A stretch of 29,988 nt of DNA. Origin: CALREA01 sp041674865. Lineage in GTDB: Bacteria; Patescibacteriota; Gracilibacteria; UBA1369; UBA12463. The stretch's first letter is position 1, and every line of letters begins with the position of its first letter. The notes under the pieces are model-generated. The model was not told where the DNA came from. It was given only the letters and a program-made list of their open reading frames with translations, and ran no database searches. The position numbers and the translations under genes were made by a program. The stretch spans positions 1-29,988 of the forward strand of contig JBAYUX010000009.1 in assembly GCA_041674865.1 (NCBI GenBank). Direction: 5' to 3'. This document shows positions 24,565 to 29,988 of the stretch, piece by piece.

Positions 24565-27123
24565 ATGGCAGACAAATCAAAGAAATCGGACAAACAAGAT
24601 CCAAAAAATGACGGCGCAGAACAACAGATAATTTCAACAGATCGAGAATCTGTCAAGAAGGAAATTTCAACAGAAATGGAACAAAGCTACCTGGATTACG
24701 CGATGAGCGTTATCGTTTCACGTGCTTTGCCGGATGTTCGAGACGGTCTCAAGCCAGTTCACCGAAGAATCCTCTTCGCAATGCATGAACTTGGACTTGG
24801 ATCTGGATCTTCTTTCCGAAAATCAGCCTTGATCGTCGGTGAGGTACTCGGTAAATACCACCCACACGGCGATAGCTCAGTATATGAAGCACTCGTTCGT
24901 ATGGCACAGGACTTCTCTATGAGATATCCACTTGTTCGAGGTCAGGGTAACTTTGGCTCGATCGATGGTGATGGTGCAGCTGCGATGCGTTATACAGAAT
25001 CAAAAATGGAGAAGATCACAGAGGAAATTCTCGCAGATATTGAAAAGGACACCGTTGAATGGCAGCCAAACTACGATGGACGATTGAAAGAGCCACGAGT
25101 TATGCCAACAAGAATCCCACAGCTTCTCTTAAACGGTTCAACGGGTATTGCCGTTGGTATGGCAACTTCTATCCCCCCACACAATCTCGGCGAAGTGGTT
25201 GATGCTATCGTTCACGTCGCAGACAATGCAGAAGCAACTATTGATGATCTCATGCAGTTTATCAAAGGACCAGACTTCCCTACCGGAGGTCTCATTTACG
25301 ACGTCAACGCGATCAAAACAGCATACGCCACAGGACGTGGAGGTATGGTTATGCGAGCCGTTGCAGATATTGAAGAACGAAAAGGTGGAAAGTTCGCAAT
25401 TATCATTAGCGAAATTCCATATCAGGTAAATAAAAAAACACTCGTTGAAAAAATCGCAGATCTCGTCCGGGAAAAGAAAATTATCGGAATCAGCGATCTT
25501 CGTGATGAGTCAAACAGAGAAGGTATTCGTGTTGTTATTGAGCTCAAAAAAGACTCATATCCAAAGAAAATCTTGAACCAGCTGTTCAAACTCACTCCGA
25601 TGCAAACATCGTTCAACATGAACATGATTGCTCTCGTCGACTCAATTCAACCACGTCTTCTCGACCTCAAGCAAGTTCTCCTCGAGTTTATCAAACACCG
25701 AAAGGAAGTTATTACTCGAAGAACACAGTTTGACCTTCGTGTCGCACAAGATCGTGTTCATATCTTAGAAGGTTTAAAGATCGCTCTCGACAATATCGAT
25801 GCGGTTATCGCAACGATCCGAGGATCTGACACAAAAGAAGAGGCGCATGAGTCGTTGATGAAGAAGTTCAAACTCAGCGATCGTCAGTCAAAGGCCATTC
25901 TCGAAATGCGTCTTCAGACTCTCGCGGGACTTGAACGAAAGAAGATCGAAGATGAATACAAACAGTTGCTCGCGCTTATCGAAGAGCTCGAATCAATTCT
26001 TCGAGATGAGAAAAAGGTTCTCAAGATTATGAAGAAGGAACTTTCAGAGGTAAAAGAAAAATACGCATCAGAACGAAAGACAAAGGTTATCACCGAGGCT
26101 GTTGGGCAGATCTCTCAAAAAGATACGATTCCAAACGAAGCGATGATTGTCGTCCTTACACAGGAGAACTACATCAAGCGAATGCCGCCTTCAACCTTCC
26201 GTGCACAAAACCGCGGTGGTAAGGGAATTATTGGCGCAACTACAAAGGAAGAAGATGAGATCAAGATCGTTCGAAGCGCAATGACTCATGATGAGATCAT
26301 GCTCTTCACGAACACAGGTCGTGTCTTCAAGATTCCAGTATACGACATTCCAGTCGCATCACGAACAGCTCGTGGTCAGGCGATCGTCAACCTTCTCCAA
26401 CTCAAGGATAGCGAGTTTATTACAGCTATGTTTGCCGCAGGATCAAATATGAAGGGAGAGTTCCTCTTTATGGCGACAAAGAAGGGTCATGTCAAAAAGA
26501 CAGAACTTAAAGATTTCACAAACGTACGAAAAACAGGAATGATCGCAATCAAATTGCGTGACGACGACTCTCTCGAATGGGTTCGTGAAAGTAATAAGGG
26601 GCAAGAAGCCGTAATCATCACACGAAACGGTAAGTCGATTCGATTCAACGAAAGTGACGTTCGTCCTATGGGTCGTGCATCTATGGGTGTACGAGGAATC
26701 TCACTCAAGGACAACGACCGAGTTGTCGAGATGGACGTTATCCAGAATCCAAAAACAGCAGAACTCTTGGTTATCATGGAAAACGGCTTGGGTAAGTCAA
26801 CAACAATGGAAGACTACCGACTCCAGAAACGTGGTGGATCAGGCGTGAAGACAGCAAATGTTACCGAAAGAACAGGACATATTATCGGTGCACGTGTTAT
26901 CAACGAAGATACAAACGAAGACCTTCTCTTGATTTCAAAAGCAGGACAAGTTATTCGTCTCAATCTCAAACAAGTTCCTTCAAAGGGACGTGCAACTCAA
27001 GGCGTATACCTTATGCGAATGGATGAAAAAGACATGGTTGCATCAATGTCAACGCTCTACGCAGAAACTCCAGAGGAGGCAGAAACAGCCGAGGCAGCGG
27101 AGCAACAGACAGAGCTCGCGTAA
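24565..27123 (+). CDS. gyrA: DNA gyrase subunit A
   Basis: GyrA cuts and rejoins DNA in gyrase. In 852 residues it shows LDYAMSVIVSRALPDVRDGL, GKYHPHGDSSVYEALVRMAQ (the quinolone-resistance region) and the catalytic Tyr143 in AAMRYTES. Positions equivalent to E. coli Ser83 and Asp87 are Ser104 and Glu108. That is a sensitive-type serine and the acidic residue also usual in Gram-positive gyrases. The C-terminal wrapping domain has a GyrA box near residue 548 (QNRGGKG, with Asn at the second position), which favours GyrA over ParC. The first 30 residues are a hydrophilic Lys/Asp-rich extension, and the last 20 are Glu/Ala-rich. The start at 24565 is the first ATG after the candidate promoter. 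Confidence 0.98.
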   Translation: MADKSKKSDKQDPKNDGAEQQIISTDRESVKKEISTEMEQSYLDYAMSVIVSRALPDVRDGLKPVHRRILFAMHELGLGSGSSFRKSALIVGEVLGKYHPHGDSSVYEALVRMAQDFSMRYPLVRGQGNFGSIDGDGAAAMRYTESKMEKITEEILADIEKDTVEWQPNYDGRLKEPRVMPTRIPQLLLNGSTGIAVGMATSIPPHNLGEVVDAIVHVADNAEATIDDLMQFIKGPDFPTGGLIYDVNAIKTAYATGRGGMVMRAVADIEERKGGKFAIIISEIPYQVNKKTLVEKIADLVREKKIIGISDLRDESNREGIRVVIELKKDSYPKKILNQLFKLTPMQTSFNMNMIALVDSIQPRLLDLKQVLLEFIKHRKEVITRRTQFDLRVAQDRVHILEGLKIALDNIDAVIATIRGSDTKEEAHESLMKKFKLSDRQSKAILEMRLQTLAGLERKKIEDEYKQLLALIEELESILRDEKKVLKIMKKELSEVKEKYASERKTKVITEAVGQISQKDTIPNEAMIVVLTQENYIKRMPPSTFRAQNRGGKGIIGATTKEEDEIKIVRSAMTHDEIMLFTNTGRVFKIPVYDIPVASRTARGQAIVNLLQLKDSEFITAMFAAGSNMKGEFLFMATKKGHVKKTELKDFTNVRKTGMIAIKLRDDDSLEWVRESNKGQEAVIITRNGKSIRFNESDVRPMGRASMGVRGISLKDNDRVVEMDVIQNPKTAELLVIMENGLGKSTTMEDYRLQKRGGSGVKTANVTERTGHIIGARVINEDTNEDLLLISKAGQVIRLNLKQVPSKGRATQGVYLMRMDEKDMVASMSTLYAETPEEAETAEAAEQQTELA

Positions 27124-27135
27124 GAAATAAATCAG

Positions 27136-27144
27136 TGCTAAAAT
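27136..27144 (+). promoter_or_regulatory. Extended -10 promoter of the TSP3/PKD gene, predicted leaderless
   Basis: TGC (27136-27138) followed by TAAAAT (27139-27144) forms an extended -10. No -35 is seen. The ATG begins 7 bases after the -10, exactly where transcription should start. GTGCT and AGCAC around it could also form a small hairpin. Confidence 0.5.
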
Positions 27145-27150
27145 AAGCAC

Positions 27151-28407
27151 ATGAAATTACGCGCAGGTTCACTTATTCTCATCATTATCAGCTCATTGAC
27201 GCTTCCGCTCACTGCATTTGCAGCAACGGGAGATCTTGAGCTTGTGCCTGGAAGCGTGCAGTTTTCAAATCCTCATCTTTCCGAGGGAAGAAAAACACGC
27301 ATTTACTCAACAGTAAAAAACAACAGCAGTGATGATCTTTATGGGGTTGTCCGATTTGTGGATACAATAGGACCAAAACAGATCGGAACAGATCAACCAA
27401 TTTCAGCATTTAGCCGAAGAACTGACGATGTATTTGTGGACTGGATTCCATCTGCAGGTGAACATGATATTAGGGTTCAGATTATTCCTTGGCAAAATGG
27501 CGACAATGCAGGAAATAACACGACGATAATACATGTTAGCGTTATCGCAGATCTAGATGGCGATGGAGTCGCAGACGGCGAAGATACGGACATAGATGGC
27601 GATGGTACGATAAACAGCGAAGACGCCTTTCCAAGAAATCCAAAAGAATGGATAGATACGGATGGCGATGGAATTGGAAACAATGCGGATACCGACGACG
27701 ATAACGATGGAGTTATTGATACTGAAGATGCCTTTCCTCTTGATCCAAAAGAATCAAAAGATACTGACCATGATGGAATTGGAGACAATGCAGATACTGA
27801 TATTGATGGAGATACTATCTCAAATGACGTAGAAGTAAAAAACGGAACTGATCCTAAAAAAACTGATACCGATGGAGACGGAGTACCAGACAATAAAGAT
27901 GCCTTTCCTCTTGATCCAAAAGAATCAAAAGATACTGACCATGATGGAATTGGAGACAATGCAGATACTGATATTGATGGAGACGGAATTACAAACACAC
28001 AAGATTCATTTCCAAAGAACATAGCCCCTGTAGCAAACGACGTAAACGTTCCATTTGTGGTAAAAGTTGGAGACACGATTCATCTCGATGCATCATCAAG
28101 TATTGACCCTGACGGAAAGATTGAGACTGCAAAGTGGGTAGTGGACGGAAAAACGGTATATAAAGGTATTGCAGTAGACATTAAGGTAGAGACACCGGGA
28201 TCTCATCAAGTTGAGCTTCAAATAACAGATAATAACGGAGAAACGAAGACGAAAAGCTTCAATCTTTACGGAACAGCTTCAGTTCTCTTGACACAAGGAG
28301 GACTTTTGGCTGCCGCAATTGCTCTTGCGCTTTTAGGCTTCTTTTATTATATTACCAGGGCTTCAAAAAGACGTGCAAAGCAGCATAAGGCCGAACATCA
28401 CGAGTAA
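27151..28407 (+). CDS. Membrane-anchored surface protein with TSP3-type calcium repeats and PKD-like domain
   Basis: This 418-residue surface protein has a signal peptide (residues 1-24, ending TAFA), then a beta-sandwich region (about 25-130, resembling CARDB/Ig-like modules). Residues 130-285 hold several thrombospondin type-3-like repeats of the form DxDGDGxxDxxD, expected to bind calcium. A PKD-like domain (about 290-375, with HLDASSSIDPDGKIETAKW and VELQITDNNGE) follows. Then come a single membrane helix (LAAAIALALLGFFYYI) and a basic cytoplasmic tail (RASKRRAKQHK). The layout suggests a stiff calcium-dependent stalk anchored by its C terminus, possibly in adhesion. Two TSP3 units are encoded by a perfect 88-bp duplication. 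The gene follows gyrA by 27 bases but has its own extended -10. Confidence 0.87.
   Translation: MKLRAGSLILIIISSLTLPLTAFAATGDLELVPGSVQFSNPHLSEGRKTRIYSTVKNNSSDDLYGVVRFVDTIGPKQIGTDQPISAFSRRTDDVFVDWIPSAGEHDIRVQIIPWQNGDNAGNNTTIIHVSVIADLDGDGVADGEDTDIDGDGTINSEDAFPRNPKEWIDTDGDGIGNNADTDDDNDGVIDTEDAFPLDPKESKDTDHDGIGDNADTDIDGDTISNDVEVKNGTDPKKTDTDGDGVPDNKDAFPLDPKESKDTDHDGIGDNADTDIDGDGITNTQDSFPKNIAPVANDVNVPFVVKVGDTIHLDASSSIDPDGKIETAKWVVDGKTVYKGIAVDIKVETPGSHQVELQITDNNGETKTKSFNLYGTASVLLTQGGLLAAAIALALLGFFYYITRASKRRAKQHKAEHHE
27725..27812 (+). repeat. 88-bp perfect direct repeat, copy 1
   Basis: This stretch within the TSP3 region is identical, including synonymous positions, to 27896-27983. It encodes one TSP3 unit starting DAFPLDPKESKDTDHDGIGD. 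The offset is 171 bp, exactly 57 codons, so the frame is kept. Confidence 0.95.
27896..27983 (+). repeat. 88-bp perfect direct repeat, copy 2
   Basis: This is the second copy of the repeat at 27725-27812. After it the copies diverge (GACGGAATT here, GATACTATC in copy 1). Confidence 0.95.
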
Positions 28408-28446
28408 ATGAAGCTGAAATAACTACATTTTCCTTATCGTAACACT

Positions 28447-28722
28447 ATGAAAACAGGCGTTCACCCAACATACCACTCAGAAATGACTATTTCTTGCGCT
28501 TGCGGAAATACTATTGTCACTGGTTCTACAAAAAAAGAGATGAAGACTGAACTTTGCTCAGCCTGCCACCCATACTACACAGGTAAACAGCGTCTCGTTG
28601 ATGCTGCTGGTCGTGTTGAAAAATTCCGAGCTCGACAAAAGGTTTCCGACGACAAGAAGGCTGCGACCAAGACAAAGAAGTCAAAGGGAGCTGCAGAGGA
28701 AGAGGAGAAGAAGGCAGAATAA
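28447..28722 (+). CDS. rpmE: 50S ribosomal protein bL31
   Basis: This 91-residue protein is bL31 of the large ribosomal subunit, near the central protuberance. It begins MKTGVHPTYHSEMTISCACG and contains CSACHPYYTGKQRLVDAAGR, with the cysteine pairs of the zinc-binding (C+) form. The C terminus carries an extra Lys/Ala/Glu-rich tail of about 20 residues, longer than the usual 66-80 residue protein. The gene sits alone between the TSP3/PKD gene and aroC, 42 bases before the latter. A weak -10-like TATCGT lies 6 bases before the ATG, so the message may be leaderless. Confidence 0.95.
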   Translation: MKTGVHPTYHSEMTISCACGNTIVTGSTKKEMKTELCSACHPYYTGKQRLVDAAGRVEKFRARQKVSDDKKAATKTKKSKGAAEEEEKKAE

Positions 28723-28736
28723 AGCTGATTTTTGCT

Positions 28737-28742
28737 TACAAT
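28737..28742 (+). promoter_or_regulatory. Possible -10 element for aroC
   Basis: TACAAT lies 22 bases before the aroC ATG, just after rpmE. No convincing -35 is present, so aroC may instead be read through from rpmE. Confidence 0.3.
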
Positions 28743-28764
28743 CATTCCATAACCGTTTCGACCA

Positions 28765-29862
28765 ATGGCTGGTAACAGCATAGGCACGGTCTTTAAAGTC
28801 ACCACATGGGGAGAGTCTCACGGACCCGCTCTTGGTGTTGTGATAGATGGCTGTCCGGCGGGAATAGAGATTGGAATCAAGGATATTCAAAGAGAAGTCG
28901 ATGCAAGAAAGCCTCAAACAGAAAGTGGCGGAACTGCGAGAAAAGAAGAGGATATCGTCGAGATATTGTCGGGTATTTTTGAAGGAAAGACCACAGGAAT
29001 GCCTATTTCAATAATGGTAAAGAATAAAGATCACAGGTCGGAAGACTATGGGGATCTTAAAGATGTGTATCGGCCCGGCCACGCCGATTACGCCTACGAT
29101 CTGAAGTATGGATTTCGAGACTATCGCGGCGGTGGCCGGGCCTCCGGACGCGAGACGGTGTCTCGCGTCATCGCAGGTGCCATTGCAAAGAAGATTCTTA
29201 CCTCATTTGCCCCAACCTGTGTGATTATTGGACATACGGTTCAAATTGGAGAAATAGAAGCATCTAGGACTAACCTGGTCGCACTAGACTCAAAGACCAT
29301 TACCTCTTCTCCCCTACGCTGCATCGATCCAGAAGCTACGGAAAAAATGCTCGCGCTCATCGAGAAAACGAAAAACGAAGGTGACTCAATAGGTGGAATG
29401 ATAGAAGTACGCATTCAAAATCCCCCACAGGGACTCGGGGAACCGGTTTTCGATAAACTCAATGCCGACCTCGCAAAAGCGATATTCTCAATTCCGGCCA
29501 TCAAGGGAGTTTCATTCGGTGAGGGATTCCATGCTGCAGCAATGCACGGATCAGAACACAACGACAACTACAAAATGAGAAACGGGAACATCGTCACCGA
29601 AACAAATCATGCAGGTGGTATACTCGGAGGAATTTCAACCGGTGAAGAAATTGTCATACAAATAGCCATCAAGCCACCATCAAGTATCGGCAAAAAACAG
29701 GAAACCATAGGGATAGACGAAAAACAAACTACGATAGAAATCAAGGGTCGCCACGACGCATGCATCGTTCCAAGAATTATTCCCGTAGCAGAAAGCATGA
29801 CAGCAATCACTCTCGTCGATCATCTTCTCAGGCAAAGAGCAGGTCAACATATCCTCACGTAA
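28765..29862 (+). CDS. aroC: Chorismate synthase
   Basis: AroC makes chorismate from EPSP, the last shikimate step, with reduced FMN. In 365 residues it shows TWGESHGPALGVVIDGCPAG, the signature RPGHADYAYDLKYGFRDYRG followed by GGRASGRETVSRV, and the late GSEHND and TNHAGGILGGISTGE segments. Length is typical. Arginine is mostly AGA and isoleucine often ATA, as in the aroA-aroK fusion, except across the signature (29071-29180), where the DNA is sharply GC-rich. It is 15 kb away from the main aro operon. A probable glutamate-cysteine ligase starts 3 bases after its stop. Confidence 0.98.
   Translation: MAGNSIGTVFKVTTWGESHGPALGVVIDGCPAGIEIGIKDIQREVDARKPQTESGGTARKEEDIVEILSGIFEGKTTGMPISIMVKNKDHRSEDYGDLKDVYRPGHADYAYDLKYGFRDYRGGGRASGRETVSRVIAGAIAKKILTSFAPTCVIIGHTVQIGEIEASRTNLVALDSKTITSSPLRCIDPEATEKMLALIEKTKNEGDSIGGMIEVRIQNPPQGLGEPVFDKLNADLAKAIFSIPAIKGVSFGEGFHAAAMHGSEHNDNYKMRNGNIVTETNHAGGILGGISTGEEIVIQIAIKPPSSIGKKQETIGIDEKQTTIEIKGRHDACIVPRIIPVAESMTAITLVDHLLRQRAGQHILT
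29071..29180. other. GC-rich tract inside aroC
   Basis: By my count 73 of 110 bases are G or C, against 23 of 60 in the preceding bases 28981-29040. Codons here favour GCC, GGC, CGC and CGG, which are uncommon elsewhere in this gene. Confidence 0.85.
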
Positions 29863-29865
29863 TAT

Positions 29866-29988
29866 ATGAAAGAACTCATTCAACTTTTCAAAGAGAAAGA
29901 AGTCGAGATTAAGAAATGGCTCGAAACCTATCGAGAACCATTGGGCGATCCGATGTACGCTTCGGTTGATCTTCGAAATGCAGGATTC
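29866..29988 (+). CDS. gshA: Probable glutamate-cysteine ligase, N-terminal fragment (runs off window)
   Basis: Only the first 41 codons are present. The sequence PLGDPMYASVDLRNAGF resembles the N-terminal region of the glutamate-cysteine ligase family found in some proteobacteria (the Acidithiobacillus type), where a Y-x-SVDLRNAGFK segment precedes the active site. This enzyme would begin glutathione synthesis. It starts 3 bases after aroC, so it is likely cotranscribed. In that family the ligase is often associated with a RimK-like ATP-grasp glutathione synthetase; a RimK-family gene lies at 374-1282 here, but far away. The assignment rests on a short stretch. Confidence 0.6.
   Translation, partial: MKELIQLFKEKEVEIKKWLETYREPLGDPMYASVDLRNAGF

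Noticed and set aside
27725..27983. CRISPR-like or mobile repeat
   Set aside because: There are only two copies, both inside a coding frame and coding for protein repeats. No array, leader or cas gene is present.
27477..28076. Minus-strand 199-codon Ser/Pro/Phe-rich frame with internal repeats
   Set aside because: Its repeats mirror the Asp/Gly TSP3 repeats on the plus strand, which have signal peptide, PKD domain and membrane anchor.
1..29988. TGA recoded as glycine, as in Gracilibacteria and Absconditabacteria
   Set aside because: Conserved genes have no in-frame TGA, and TGA ends several genes at the expected place.

Overview
The window looks like a chromosomal segment of a small-genome bacterium of candidate-phyla-radiation (CPR) type, perhaps Peregrinibacteria-like. 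That placement is inference from gene style; no 16S or marker tree is available here. The standard code fits: long ORFs carry no in-frame TGA, and TGA is a real stop (for example of the glycosyltransferase and of the AroA-AroK fusion). Genes are tightly packed and almost none has a Shine-Dalgarno sequence. Many have a well-formed -10 element only a few bases before the start codon. CGA is the commonest arginine codon in housekeeping genes such as radA.

Layout. 1-4.4 kb: 3' end of clpP, a RimK-type ATP-grasp ligase, a small hypothetical gene, a lipoprotein, a ferredoxin-NADP-reductase-like flavoprotein, a SAM-methyltransferase-like protein and a YbaK-type tRNA deacylase. 4.37-4.62 kb: tRNA-Leu(UAA) and tRNA-Lys(CUU), both on the minus strand with encoded CCA; the deacylase starts 9 bases after the tRNA-Leu. 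4.7-8.0 kb: GT4 glycosyltransferase, radA and convergent tatD. 8.06-13.3 kb: a shikimate operon behind a clear promoter and a possibly structured leader: DAHP synthase, aroB, a fused aroA-aroK and nadB. 13.4-15.6 kb, minus strand: rpsU, terminator, prmC, prfA. 15.7-27.1 kb: gyrB (minus) and gyrA (plus) enclosing a large FecR-domain secreted protein, a divergent SLH-bearing S41 protease and an orphan VirB4-like ATPase with low-complexity tails. 27.15-30 kb: a membrane-anchored protein with calcium-binding TSP3-type repeats and a PKD-like domain, rpmE (bL31), aroC, and the start of a probable glutamate-cysteine ligase.

How the genes fit together. DAHP synthase, AroB, AroA, AroK and AroC account for much of the route to chorismate; aroD and aroE are not in the window. 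The order aroB then aroA-aroK is that of the first three domains of the fungal AROM protein. prmC methylates the GGQ motif of the release factor encoded by prfA. GyrA and GyrB form gyrase. The secreted and surface proteins (lipoprotein, FecR protein, SLH protease, TSP3/PKD protein) suggest a worked cell surface. The strongest leads are the AroA-AroK fusion and its leader, the tRNA-Leu/deacylase junction, the near-leaderless promoter pattern, the perfect 88-bp repeat in the TSP3 gene and a GC-rich tract inside aroC. I did not find a clear new defence or mobile system, CRISPR array or insertion sequence.
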